64,000 bases of DNA from Rathayibacter sp. VKM Ac-2856 (GCF_013205055.1 NZ_JABMLF010000006.1:62001-126000), one strand, 5' to 3'; shown: positions 1-7,771, numbered from the stretch's first letter. Translations and numbers: made by a program. Notes: a model not told the origin generated them from the letters alone.

Positions 1-1
1 C

Positions 2-307
2 CGCGGCGACGTCGAGCCGATCGATCCTCGCGCCGGCCACATCCCCGGTGCTCTGAACGCCCCCGCCACGGAGAACGTCGACACCGACGGCCGCTTCCTC
101 GACGCCGCCGCCCTGCGCGCCCGCTTCGAGTCCCTCGGCGTCCGCCCCGACGCCCCCGTCGGCGTCTACTGCGGCTCCGGAGTGACCGCCGCCGCCGACG
201 CCGTCGCCCTCACCCTCGCCGGCTTCGCCCCCGCCCTCTACCCCGGCTCCTGGTCCCAGTGGTCGAACACGGCGGGCCGGCCCGTCGCCACGGGCACGGA
301 GGCGTAG
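2..307 (+). CDS. Rhodanese-type sulfurtransferase, C-terminal part (5' end outside window)
   Basis: An open frame enters from the window edge and ends at TAG 305-307, giving 101 visible residues. They match the second domain of a two-domain thiosulfate or 3-mercaptopyruvate sulfurtransferase: RAGHIPGALN, then the active-site loop VYCGSGVTA with the sulfur-carrying Cys, then LYPGSWSQWS close to the C-terminus. Family knowledge: these enzymes move sulfane sulfur from thiosulfate or mercaptopyruvate to cyanide or thiols. The loop CGSGVTA is typical of the SseA/thiosulfate type. The start, the first domain and the upstream context cannot be seen, so the exact substrate is open. Confidence 0.85.
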   Translation, partial: RGDVEPIDPRAGHIPGALNAPATENVDTDGRFLDAAALRARFESLGVRPDAPVGVYCGSGVTAAADAVALTLAGFAPALYPGSWSQWSNTAGRPVATGTEA

Positions 308-315
308 CCCCCTTC

Positions 316-350
316 GTGCTGGTCGAGCAGCGCGAAGCGCGTATCGAGAC
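316..350 (+). repeat. Dispersed palindromic repeat, plus copy
   Basis: This copy of the window's intergenic repeat reads CTGGTCGAGCAG, a short stem (GCGC/GCGC around GAA), then GTATCGAGAC. It lies 8 bp after the rhodanese stop codon. Confidence 0.7.
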
Positions 351-394
351 GCGGCCCCCGCCCGGCACCCGGCGCCCGCCGGTCCGTCAGCGCG

Positions 395-436
395 GGATCT
401 CGATGCGCGCGCTGTGCGCGCTACTCGATCAGCATG
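395..436 (-). repeat. Dispersed palindromic repeat, minus copy
   Basis: This is the same element in inverted orientation: GGATCTCGATGCG, a GCGCGC/GCGCGC stem, then CTACTCGATCAGCATG. With the copy at 316-350 it forms an opposed pair. Confidence 0.75.
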
Positions 437-463
437 AAGTGCCCCTCCGTCGGCGCGCCGCGG

Positions 464-657
464 TCTTCGCGTGCGCTTCATGCGTCACCCGTGCGTCGGC
501 GTTCGCCGTGGCCGTCGCGTGCGCTTCATGCCTCACCCGTGTGTCGGCGTTCGCCGCGGCCGTCGCGTGCGCTCCATGCCTCGCGCGCGCGTCTGCGTTC
601 GCCGCGGCATTCGCATGCGCTGCACGACGTGCCCGTGCGTCGGTGTCCGCTGCCGCC
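464..657. repeat. 48-bp tandem repeat, about four copies
   Basis: The segment GCGTGCGCTTCATG recurs with its T at 481, 529 and 577, and in diverged form at 625, an exact 48-bp period. Each unit carries a CACCCGTGCGTCGGCG-like half and a TTCGCCG half. The unit is 16 codons, so open frames run through it on both strands. None has a convincing start or a known domain, so I read the block as non-coding satellite DNA in the 600-bp spacer between the rhodanese and flavin reductase genes. Confidence 0.8.
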
Positions 658-670
658 AGAGCGCGGACAC

Positions 671-710
671 CATGCTGGTCGAGTAGCGCGGAGCGCGTAT
701 CGAGACCCAC
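671..710 (+). repeat. Dispersed palindromic repeat, plus copy
   Basis: CATGCTGGTCGAGTAG, stem GCGC-GGA-GCGC, then GTATCGAGACCCAC: a full-length member of the intergenic repeat family. Confidence 0.8.
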
Positions 711-719
711 CGTCGAGCA

Positions 720-783
720 GAACATCAGCCGTGAGGCCCGCTCGTCGCCCATCGCGGATGAGTCGCCTCCTCAGCTGATGTTC
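720..783. repeat. Imperfect hairpin
   Basis: GAACATCAGC (720-729) is the exact reverse complement of GCTGATGTTC (774-783). The next bases inward (TGAGGC and GCCTCC) also largely pair. Function unknown; it could act in transcript termination in either direction. Confidence 0.5.
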
Positions 784-852
784 CGTCCCGCCTCCGCGGA
801 ACCAGCTCCGCAGGCCGGGCTCCGATGCTCGCCACCTCCGCCACCGACTCCC

Positions 853-892
853 CGAAAGTTGCGGTAGTCGCGCTCGACTACCGCAACTTTCG
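853..892. terminator. Perfect 18-bp inverted repeat, probable bidirectional terminator
   Basis: Bases 853-870 and 875-892 are perfect reverse complements around the 4-base loop CGCT. The stem begins CGAAAGTTGCGG. It sits 23 bp past the stop of the minus-strand flavin reductase, where a terminator is expected. No T-tract follows, and the perfect match over 18 bp is longer than usual, so it may instead be a copy of a repeated element. Confidence 0.6.
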
Positions 893-915
893 AGGAATGG
901 CGCGGCCGCGGCGCG

Positions 916-1491
916 TCAGCCCAGGCGGGAGTGCTCGCCGAGGTGGTGCCACGTGCGGTTGTGGTACACCAGCGGCGCGGTCGCGTCGGAGTCCTCGGGC
1001 ACGTGCGCCTCGAGGGCGTGCACGGCGACGATGGTCGACGAGCCGGCCTCCATGCGGTTGATGACGGTGCCGCGGATCCAAGCGGCCGCCCCGGGGAAGT
1101 ACGGCTCGCCGGTGGGCAGGCGCGACCAGATCGAGGTGTCGGCGAAGCGGTCGATGCCGCTGGTCGAGCCGAGGCGGGCGAGATCGAGCTGCTCGGCGCC
1201 GAGGAGGTGCACGACCAGGGTCTCGGACGCCTGGATGGCCGGCGAGCTGGACGACGCCGACGAGAGCGAGAACACGAACAGCGGCGGCTCCGCGCTCACC
1301 GAGAAGACGGACGTCGCGGTCAGCGCGACGGGCCCGGTGCCCGGGTCGGCGGTGATCAGCGCCACACCCGCGGCGTGGTTGCGGAACGCCAGCTTGAAGT
1401 CGGCGGGGGAGAGCCCGGCGAAGGCGGCGTGCGGCCGCGGGTCGCCCGCGGGCACGGACTCGGGCGTGGTGGCGAGGTTCTCACGGCTCAT
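916..1491 (-). CDS. Flavin reductase family protein (FMN-binding)
   Basis: This 191-residue protein has the flavin reductase-like fold of the NtaB/HpaC type. The region [14 protein letters not shown] near residue 35, then [20 protein letters not shown], is the family's flavin-contacting core, and a histidine-rich end ([12 protein letters not shown]) is also typical. Such proteins reduce free FMN or FAD with NAD(P)H for a partner monooxygenase, or bind flavin for another purpose. No monooxygenase gene is adjacent, so the partner is unknown. The ATG at 1491 is followed by a soluble protein without signal peptide. The gene is transcribed toward the 853-892 hairpin. Confidence 0.85.
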   Translation of the reverse strand: MSRENLATTPESVPAGDPRPHAAFAGLSPADFKLAFRNHAAGVALITADPGTGPVALTATSVFSVSAEPPLFVFSLSSASSSSPAIQASETLVVHLLGAEQLDLARLGSTSGIDRFADTSIWSRLPTGEPYFPGAAAWIRGTVINRMEAGSSTIVAVHALEAHVPEDSDATAPLVYHNRTWHHLGEHSRLG

Positions 1492-1646
1492 CGGAGACTC
1501 CTGATCGATCGGGGACGCGGCGGCAGGACCGGCCCGCCGTCGCGCCGCAGCACGGCCCCTCCAGCCTGTCGCATCCGGCAGGGGCCGCTCGCCTCATTGC
1601 GGAGTATGACACCCGCGCCTCCGCCCCCGCCGCCCCGCGCGCCCCC

Positions 1647-1732
1647 GTCCGATCTGCAGGCTCCGCGCCGCGGAGAGCGCATCCATCCGCACACGGCGGG
1701 CCGCAGCCTCCCGGATCACCTGCAGATCGGAC
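1647..1732. repeat. Nested inverted repeats in divergent spacer
   Basis: GTCCGATCTGCAGG (1647-1660) pairs exactly with CCTGCAGATCGGAC (1719-1732). Inside it, CTCCGCG (1661-1667) pairs with CGCGGAG (1669-1675). This lies in the 317-bp spacer (1492-1808) between divergent genes. I see no gene and no clear promoter box in the rest of that spacer. Confidence 0.6.
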
Positions 1733-1808
1733 CGCCGCCTCGAGCGCACCCGTCCGCTCCCCGCGCAACCCGTGGCACCGCCGCCCCCGGGCGCGCACAC
1801 TCGGAACC

Positions 1809-2237
1809 ATGGCCCACCGCACCCGCGAGTCGAACACCCGCCCCGAGAGCAAGACCTGCGCCTCCTGCGGCCGCGAGATCGAGTGGCGCGCGAAGTGGGC
1901 GCGCGACTGGGAGAACGTCCGCTACTGCTCCGACGCCTGCCGCCGCCGCGGCGTGGGCCCGGAGGAGGCGCGCCTCGAGGAGGAGATCCGCACCGTGCTC
2001 CTGGCCCGCGCAGCCTCCTCCACCGCCTGCCCGTCCGAGGTCGCCCGCCGCGTCGGGGGAGAGGAGTGGCGGCCGCTGATGGAGCCGGTCCGCCGCGCCG
2101 CCCGCCGCCTCGTCGACCGCGGCGAGATCGACATCGTCCAGGGCGGGCAGATCGTCGATCCGTCCCGCGCGAAGGGCCCGATCCGCCTCCGCCGCCGCCC
2201 GGGCGGGCCCCTGTCGCCCGGCGGCGCCGCCAGCTAG
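1809..2237 (+). CDS. DUF2256 and DUF3253 domain protein
   Basis: The protein has 142 residues. Residues about 16-45 form a DUF2256 zinc-ribbon-like motif: [14 protein letters not shown], then RYCSDAC, giving CxxC and CxxxC pairs that could bind zinc. Residues about 55-120 match DUF3253, a small winged-helix-like domain ([46 protein letters not shown]). The two domains are often fused in actinobacteria and proteobacteria; no biochemical role is known to me. The ATG at 1809 directly precedes the conserved start of the zinc motif. The next gene begins 10 bp after the stop, so co-transcription with the LigD-type polymerase is likely. Confidence 0.8.
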   Translation: MAHRTRESNTRPESKTCASCGREIEWRAKWARDWENVRYCSDACRRRGVGPEEARLEEEIRTVLLARAASSTACPSEVARRVGGEEWRPLMEPVRRAARRLVDRGEIDIVQGGQIVDPSRAKGPIRLRRRPGGPLSPGGAAS

Positions 2238-2247
2238 CCTCGCTGAC

Positions 2248-3291
2248 ATGCCCAGCAGCGACGCCGTCGTCCTCACCGTCCCCGGACCGCACGGCGACCG
2301 GGAGGTGCGCCTCTCCAGCCCGTCGCGCGTGCTGTTCCCCGACTCGGGCATCACCAAGCGCGACGTGGCGGAGTACCTGATCGCGGTCGGCGAGGCCTTC
2401 GTCGCGGCCAACGGCGACCGGCCGATCTCTCTGCAGCGCTTCTCCTCCGGCATCGACGGCGACCAGTTCTTCTCGAAGAACCCGCCCAAGGGCGCGCCGG
2501 AGTATGTCCGATCCGTCCCCGTCACCTACCCCAGCGGACGCGTGCACCCGCAGCTCGTCATCGACGAGCCCGCCGTCGCTGTCTGGGCCGCGCAGATGAA
2601 CACGCTCGTCTTCCACCCGTGGGCGTCCCGCGCGGAGGACTCCGACCGCCCCGACCAGCTCCGCATCGACCTCGACCCGCAGCCGGGCACCGACGTCGCC
2701 GACGCCGTCCGCGCCGCGCACGCCCTGCGCGAGGTGCTGCGCGAGGCGGCGCTGGAGTCGTTCGTGAAGACGTCGGGCAACCGCGGCCTGCACGTCTTCG
2801 CGCCGATCGTGGCCGAGCACGAGTTCCTCGACGTGCGGCACGCCGTCATCGCCGCCGCCCGCGAGCTCGAGCGGCGGATGCCCGAGCAGGTCACGACGGC
2901 GTGGTGGAAGGAGGAGCGCGGCGAGCGGATCTTCGTCGACTTCAACCAGGCCAACCGCGACCGCACGATGGCCGGCGCCTACAGCCCGCGCCCGCTCGCG
3001 CACGCCCCCGTCTCCTGCCCGCTGGAGTGGGAGGAGCTCGACGGCGTCGACCCGACCGCCTTCACGATCCGCACCGTGCCCGAGCGCCTTCGCACGACGG
3101 GCGATCCGTGGGCGCGGATGCACGACGCCCCCGGCCGCCTCGACGCGCTCCTCGGCTGGTGGGAGCGCGACCTCGCGGCGGGGCTCGGCGAGCTGCCCTT
3201 CCCGCCCGACTTCCCGAAGATGCCGGGCGAGCCGCCCCGCGTGCAGCCGAGCCGCGCGAAGAAGCCGGCGGCGGAGCCCGAGGAGCACTGA
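2248..3291 (+). CDS. Stand-alone LigD-type polymerase/primase domain protein
   Basis: The 347-residue protein aligns with the polymerase (archaeo-eukaryotic primase) domain of LigD and with stand-alone PrimPol proteins of actinobacteria. Recognisable parts are LFPDSGITKRDVAEYL near the N-terminus, the PISLQRFSSGIDG / FFSKN region, the catalytic acidic motif RIDLDPQPGTD (about 148), KTSGNRGLHVFAPI (about 170) and a late acidic motif FVDFNQANRDRTMAGAYS. Such enzymes fill short gaps and prefer ribonucleotides during end joining or excision repair. The nuclease and ligase domains of full LigD are absent. A convergent ATP-dependent ligase gene lies 72 bp downstream, which suggests a functional pair. 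Confidence 0.9.
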   Translation: MPSSDAVVLTVPGPHGDREVRLSSPSRVLFPDSGITKRDVAEYLIAVGEAFVAANGDRPISLQRFSSGIDGDQFFSKNPPKGAPEYVRSVPVTYPSGRVHPQLVIDEPAVAVWAAQMNTLVFHPWASRAEDSDRPDQLRIDLDPQPGTDVADAVRAAHALREVLREAALESFVKTSGNRGLHVFAPIVAEHEFLDVRHAVIAAARELERRMPEQVTTAWWKEERGERIFVDFNQANRDRTMAGAYSPRPLAHAPVSCPLEWEELDGVDPTAFTIRTVPERLRTTGDPWARMHDAPGRLDALLGWWERDLAAGLGELPFPPDFPKMPGEPPRVQPSRAKKPAAEPEEH

Positions 3292-3341
3292 GGCGCCCGA
3301 CGCGCACTGAGGAGCCCGACGAGCACTGAGGAGCCCAGCGG
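3283..3341. repeat. 19-bp tandem repeat spanning a stop codon
   Basis: GCACTGAGG recurs at 3285, 3304 and 3323, a 19-bp period, followed by GAGCCC-like sequence. The first copy contains the TGA stop of the LigD-type polymerase, so each unit repeats an in-unit TGA. Confidence 0.6.
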
Positions 3342-3363
3342 ACCCGACCAGCGCCGGGACGCC

Positions 3364-4416
3364 TCAGCCCAGCACGTCCCCCAGGTCGTACGCGACGGGC
3401 TGCTCCAGCTGCTCGAAGGTGCAGGAGTCGGCGTCGCGGTCGGGCCGCCAGCGCTCGAACTGGACGGTGTGCCGGAACCGCGACCCCTCCATCTGGTCGT
3501 AGCGCACCTCGAGCACCGTCTCGGGTCGCAGCCGCACGAACGAGGTGTCGCGGCTCCCGGAGAACCGGCTGCGCTCGCCGTCGCCGCGGACCGGCTCGCC
3601 CGCCTCGTCGCGCTCGACGACGCCGGCGAGCTCGTCGATCAGCTCGATCCGCCGGGCGTCCGTGAAGGCGGAGGCGCCGCCGACCTGGCGCAGCGTCCCG
3701 TCGGCGTCGTGGAGGCCCAGCAGCAGCGAGCCGAGCCCCGGCTTCGAGGTGTGCTCGCGGTAGCCGATCGCGATCACGTCGGCCGTCCGGTGGTGCTTGA
3801 CCTTGAGCATCGTCCGCTTGCCCGGCGCGTAGGGAGCGGCGAGCGGCTTCGCGATCACGCCGTCCAGCCCCGCGCCCTCGAAGCGCTCCAGCCAGTCGCG
3901 TGCGAGCGCCTCGTCGGCGGTGGTGCGGCCGAGGTGCACGGGTGACGGCGCGCCGTCCAGCACGGCGGCGAGCGCCTCCCGCCGCGCCGAGTACGGCTCG
4001 TCGAGCAGGCTGCGGCCGTCGACGGCGAGCAGATCGAAGGCGACGAGCATCGCGGGAGTCTCGGCCGCGAGGGTCGCGACGCGGCTGGCGGCGGGGTGGA
4101 TGCGCTGCGAGAGCAGCTCCCAGTCGAGCCGCTGCGCGCCCTCCGGCCCGGTGGCCAGCACGATCTCCCCGTCGAGGACGCAGCCGTCGGGCAGCAGCCG
4201 GAGGAACGCCTCCACCAGCTCGGGGAAGTACCGGGTGAGCGGCTTCGAGCCGCGGCTGCCGATCTCGCAGACCCCGTCCGCGACGGAGACGATCGCGCGG
4301 AAGCCGTCCCACTTCGGCTCGTAGGAGTAGCCGCCGGCGACGGCGTCCTGAGCGGGCACAGCGGCGACGGCCTTGGCGAGCATCGGGGCGAGGGGGAGCG
4401 GGAACGGGAGGTCCAT
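3364..4416 (-). CDS. ligC: ATP-dependent DNA ligase (LigC type)
   Basis: The protein is about 350 residues, the length of LigC-type bacterial ATP ligases. Motif I is YEPKWDGFRA with the lysine that becomes adenylated. DGEIVLA (motif III), DGVIAKPL (motif IV) and LKVKHHRTADVIAIG (motif V) follow in order. A C-terminal OB-fold region ends in RPDRDADSCTFEQLEQP. The reading frame is open upstream to 4557, but I chose the ATG at 4416 because the protein core starts there (MDLPFPLPLAPMLA) and AGGATG/GCAGG lies just upstream. Ligases of this type seal nicks and act with PrimPol-like polymerases in mycobacterial excision repair; the adjacent polymerase fits. No ku gene is in the window. Confidence 0.92.
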   Translation of the reverse strand: MDLPFPLPLAPMLAKAVAAVPAQDAVAGGYSYEPKWDGFRAIVSVADGVCEIGSRGSKPLTRYFPELVEAFLRLLPDGCVLDGEIVLATGPEGAQRLDWELLSQRIHPAASRVATLAAETPAMLVAFDLLAVDGRSLLDEPYSARREALAAVLDGAPSPVHLGRTTADEALARDWLERFEGAGLDGVIAKPLAAPYAPGKRTMLKVKHHRTADVIAIGYREHTSKPGLGSLLLGLHDADGTLRQVGGASAFTDARRIELIDELAGVVERDEAGEPVRGDGERSRFSGSRDTSFVRLRPETVLEVRYDQMEGSRFRHTVQFERWRPDRDADSCTFEQLEQPVAYDLGDVLG

Positions 4417-4630
4417 CCTGCGATCATCCTGCGCCGCCCCCGTGCGGCGCACCCCCTGCGGCGAGGCTCCTCCCCAGGGTCGAGCGCGTGACGAACAGAT
4501 CACAAGCGCCCGCCCGGGTACCGTCCCCGTCGAGGGATACGGAAGACTGCGCCTCATGATGATGTGGGGACAGCACGCCGGAACACGCTCGGGACCAGAC
4601 CGATCGGCCCCGTCGCTCCGAAGAGGATCT

Positions 4631-4675
4631 GTGACCCCCGAATGTCGGATCTATGCCGGACGGAGCCGCCGCTGA
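4631..4675 (+). CDS. Possible 14-residue leader ORF
   Basis: GTG at 4631 follows AGAGGATCT, a fair ribosome-binding sequence, and opens a 14-codon frame (MTPECRIYAGRSRR). Its TGA overlaps the ATG of the next gene as TGATG (4673-4677). The downstream ATG has no good ribosome-binding site of its own, so ribosomes that finish this frame could restart there. Whether the peptide itself matters is unknown; it could be chance. Confidence 0.35.
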   Translation: MTPECRIYAGRSRR

Positions 4676-6843
4676 TGGCGCGCACCGCCGTCTCGGCCGC
4701 CCGGCAGCTGTTCTCGCGCTCGCGCCGCAGCGACTCCCCCGGGGAAGGGGAACCCCCGTACGGAGTCGAACCCGACGTGACCGAGTACCTGCCGGCTCCG
4801 GCGCGCCAGGAGGACGAGCCCCGCCACGGCTCCGACTCCGGGCAGAGCGCTCCCTCGGCGCACGCGATCGGCGAGCACGTCTTCGACGTGCCCGCCCCCG
4901 CGATCGGCGAGCACTGCGAGCTCGATGCGGATGCTCTCGAGTTCCCGCATCCGGGGGTCGCCTCCTTCGTCCCCGATCTCTCCCGTCCGGCGCGGGGAAG
5001 CGGCTCGCACAGCGCGTTCCGCAGCCCGCCGCCGGCTCCGGCCCCGGCCCCGGCCGCACCGTCGCCGATGATCGATCTCCCGAGGGACTTCGCTCCCGCG
5101 GAGGACGTCGAGCAGCCGCTCGCGCCCGAGCAGACGCCGCCGAGCGCGCCCTCGCGGTTCGAGCCGCAGGCCGTGGACGCCGCTTCCGCCCTGGACGCCG
5201 CTCCCGTCGGGCCGCAGCCCGTGGACCCGCCGTCGTTCGAGCCGCCGACGACCGAGCCCGCCGCCGTCCAGCCGCCGGCGCCCGTGGACGCCCCGCCGGC
5301 GCCGTCCGTCGACCCCGCCCTCCTCCGCGGCTTCGCGCTGGCCCCGACCGGCTCCGCCGTCGCAGCGCCGGCACCGGTCATCGGCGAGGTCTGCGAGCTC
5401 GACACCGAGCACCTCGAGTTCCCGCACCCGAACGCGGCGGAGTTCGTGCCCGTCCAGGGCCGCCCCCGCGGCGCCTTCGGACTCTTCCTGCCCGACGCGA
5501 CGCGCCGCTCCGCGCCCGTCGAGCCCGAGCAGTACGACGAGCCCGAGCAGTACGACGAGTCTGAGCAGTACGAGGGGCCTGAGCAGTACGACGGGTCCGA
5601 CCAGCACGTCGAGCCCGAGCAGTACGCCGAGCCCGAGCAGTACGTCGAGCCCCAGGGATACGACGAGCCCCAGGGATACGACGAGCCCCAGGGATACGAC
5701 GAGCCCCGGGGATACGCCGAGCCCGAGCAGCACGACGAGCCCGAGGCGCTCGCCGACACCCGACGTCACGTCGCCGCTGAGCCGCTGCACGGTCTCTTCG
5801 ACGAGCCCTTCACCGCTCCCGCCCCCTTCCCCGGGCGCGGCGACTCCGACGGCGCTCACGCCGACACCGACTCCGCCGCCGTCTTCCTCGCGCCGCCCGT
5901 GCCCGCCACCGCGCACCAGTGGCACGGCGCGCCGCTCGCGGCCGACCCCGAGGACGACGAGAGCCGCCCGCGCTCGCACCGGAAGCCGATCCTGATCGGC
6001 GCCGCCGTCGCCGCGGCGCTCCTGGTCGTCGGCGGCGCACTCGTCGCCGTTCCGCTGCTCACCGGGGGCGACGACGGATCCTCCTCCGGTCCCGTCGCCG
6101 CCGCCGACCCGGGCACCACCGCGGCCGCCGTCACCTGGGTCGCCGACACGATCGACCCTGCGTCCGTCCTGCTGGTGCAGGACGATCTGGTCGCGGACGT
6201 CACGGACGCCGGCTACCCCGTCGACACCGTCGTCTCGGAGTCGACGCTCACCGCCGCGGCCCCCGACTCGGCCTGGCGCGCGGCCGACTACATCCTCGCC
6301 ACGCCCGCTCTGCGGGACACCGCGACCGGCGAGACCGCGACCGCCCTCGACAACTCCGAGTCCGTGGCGAGCTTCGGCAGCGGCGACACCGTCGTCGAGG
6401 TGCGCCGCGTCCTCGACCAGGGTGCCGACCAGGCCGCCGCCGCGGCCGCCGTGCTCACCGCCGCCCGCGCGTCCGCCGGTGCGCAGCTCGCGGCCAACCC
6501 CGCGCTGACCACCACCGACGCCGCCCGCGCCCTGCTCGAGGGCGGCCGGGTCGACTCGCGCCTCCTGCTCCTGCTCGGTCAGCAGCTCGCCTTCACGCCG
6601 CTCTCGGTCGCCGACTTCCCCGTCGGGCCGAACGAGATCGACGGCGTCCGCCACCGGATGCTCCTGTCCGACTACAACGGCGCCGCGCTCCCGGCCGACG
6701 CCGCCGCCCTCCAGAACGCCACCACGTGGCTCGGCAGCCAGTCGGGCGATTTCGTCCCGACGTCCGTCGAGTCGACCCCCGAGGGTCTCCTCGTCGCCCT
6801 CGACCTCGATGAGCCGGCCGGGCTGCTCCCGGGCGCTCAGTAG
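4675..6843 (+). CDS. Large membrane-anchored protein with Pro-rich repeats, function unknown
   Basis: The protein has about 722 residues from the ATG at 4675; in-frame ATGs also exist at 4564 and 4642. The first 430 residues are Pro/Ala/Glu-rich and probably disordered. A block containing IGEHCELDADALEFPHP (near residue 80) is repeated as IGEVCELDTEHLEFPHP (near 240). Residues about 282-360 are hexapeptide repeats (EPEQYD, then EPQGYD). One transmembrane helix (ILIGAAVAAALLVVGGALV) lies near 440-458 after basic RSHRK. The C-terminal 260 residues should lie outside the cell and have no domain I know. A cytoplasmic repeat arm plus an external domain fits an envelope sensor or scaffold, but that is inference. 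It begins a block with a DUF4397 protein and a sortase. Confidence 0.75.
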   Translation: MARTAVSAARQLFSRSRRSDSPGEGEPPYGVEPDVTEYLPAPARQEDEPRHGSDSGQSAPSAHAIGEHVFDVPAPAIGEHCELDADALEFPHPGVASFVPDLSRPARGSGSHSAFRSPPPAPAPAPAAPSPMIDLPRDFAPAEDVEQPLAPEQTPPSAPSRFEPQAVDAASALDAAPVGPQPVDPPSFEPPTTEPAAVQPPAPVDAPPAPSVDPALLRGFALAPTGSAVAAPAPVIGEVCELDTEHLEFPHPNAAEFVPVQGRPRGAFGLFLPDATRRSAPVEPEQYDEPEQYDESEQYEGPEQYDGSDQHVEPEQYAEPEQYVEPQGYDEPQGYDEPQGYDEPRGYAEPEQHDEPEALADTRRHVAAEPLHGLFDEPFTAPAPFPGRGDSDGAHADTDSAAVFLAPPVPATAHQWHGAPLAADPEDDESRPRSHRKPILIGAAVAAALLVVGGALVAVPLLTGGDDGSSSGPVAAADPGTTAAAVTWVADTIDPASVLLVQDDLVADVTDAGYPVDTVVSESTLTAAAPDSAWRAADYILATPALRDTATGETATALDNSESVASFGSGDTVVEVRRVLDQGADQAAAAAAVLTAARASAGAQLAANPALTTTDAARALLEGGRVDSRLLLLLGQQLAFTPLSVADFPVGPNEIDGVRHRMLLSDYNGAALPADAAALQNATTWLGSQSGDFVPTSVESTPEGLLVALDLDEPAGLLPGAQ
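5521..5745 (+). repeat. 18-bp coding repeats (EPEQYD / EPQGYD)
   Basis: About a dozen 18-bp units, first of the type GAGCAGTACGACGAGCCC and then CAGGGATACGACGAGCCC, encode acidic Tyr-containing hexapeptides inside the membrane-anchored protein. The last GGATACGACGAGCCC units are almost identical, a sign of recent slippage or unequal crossover. Confidence 0.85.
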
Positions 6844-6868
6844 CACGACCCCACCCGAAGGACCCGCC

Positions 6869-7771
6869 ATGAACCCGATCCGCCCCCTCCGCCTCGTCCG
6901 AGCCGCGATCGCCGTCGCTGCCGTGTCGGCGCTCGCCGCACTCGGCGCCGCCCCCGCGTCGGCCGCCGAGGCGCCGCCCGCGACGGGCTGGGTGCGGGTC
7001 GCGCACCTCTCGCCCGACACGAAGTCGGTCGACGTGACCCTCACCGCACTCGGTGGAGGGGGCGCGGCCTTCGAGCTCGACGGCGTCGCCTACGGCGCGG
7101 TCTCGCCCTACTGGACGCTGCAGCCGGGCACCTACGTCGTGTCGATGGTGCCCTCCGATGCGCCCGAGGGAACAGCCCCCGTGATCGAGCAGTCCGTCGA
7201 CGTGTCCGCCGGCACCCCGCTGACGGTCGCCGCCCTCGGCCGCAACGCCGTCCTGCGCACCACGGTCTTCACCGACGACCTCACCCCTCCCGCCGACGGT
7301 CAGGCCCGCGTGCGCGTCGTCCAGGCCTCGACCACGGCGAGCCAGGTCGACGTCGCCACCACCACCGGCACCCTGCTCGCGACCGCAGCCGCCCAGGGCA
7401 CCGCCACCGGCTACACCAGCGTCCCCGCCGGACCGTGGAGCCTCGACCTGTCGGCCGGCGCCGTGACCGCGAAGGCCGATCTCGACCTCGCCCCCGGCTC
7501 CGTCGCGTCGCTGTTCGTCCTCGACGACGCCTCAAACGGCCTCGTCGTCTCGCCCGTGCTCGACTCGGCCGCCATCGGCGACCTGCCCACGGGCGGCATC
7601 CAGACCGGAGGCGGCGCCACCGCCGTGCACGTCGCCTCCACCTCCTCGTCCGCGCCGCTCGTCGACGGGCTGCTCGGCGTGCTGTCGGTCCTCGGCGTCT
7701 TCGCCGTCGTCGCCGGCGCCCTCGCCCTGATCGCGCGCCGCTCCGCGGTCGGCAGCGGCCGAGCGAGCTGA
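6869..7771 (+). CDS. DUF4397 secreted protein with C-terminal anchor and possible sorting signal
   Basis: This 300-residue protein has a signal peptide (basic start, hydrophobic stretch, then ASA-AE near residue 32). Two DUF4397-like halves follow, one starting at GWVRVAHLSPDTKSVDVTL and one at QARVRVVQASTTASQVDV. The C-terminus has DLPTGGIQTGGG, a hydrophobic helix (GVLSVLGVFAVVAGALALIA) and an RR-containing tail, the layout of a cell-wall sorting signal. The next gene is a sortase, so I infer that this is its substrate. ATG 6869 is preceded by AAGGA. The TGA overlaps the sortase ATG (TGATG), so the two are translationally coupled. Confidence 0.85.
   Translation: MNPIRPLRLVRAAIAVAAVSALAALGAAPASAAEAPPATGWVRVAHLSPDTKSVDVTLTALGGGGAAFELDGVAYGAVSPYWTLQPGTYVVSMVPSDAPEGTAPVIEQSVDVSAGTPLTVAALGRNAVLRTTVFTDDLTPPADGQARVRVVQASTTASQVDVATTTGTLLATAAAQGTATGYTSVPAGPWSLDLSAGAVTAKADLDLAPGSVASLFVLDDASNGLVVSPVLDSAAIGDLPTGGIQTGGGATAVHVASTSSSAPLVDGLLGVLSVLGVFAVVAGALALIARRSAVGSGRAS

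Noticed and set aside
259-867. 202-residue plus-strand frame through the 48-bp repeat, and the opposite 429-752 frame
   Set aside because: Both are low-complexity products of a repeat whose period is divisible by three, overlap the rhodanese end or dispersed repeats, and have no ribosome-binding site or known domain.
1594-3288. 564-residue minus-strand frame over the DUF2256 and LigD-type genes
   Set aside because: Low-complexity shadow of two clear plus-strand genes.
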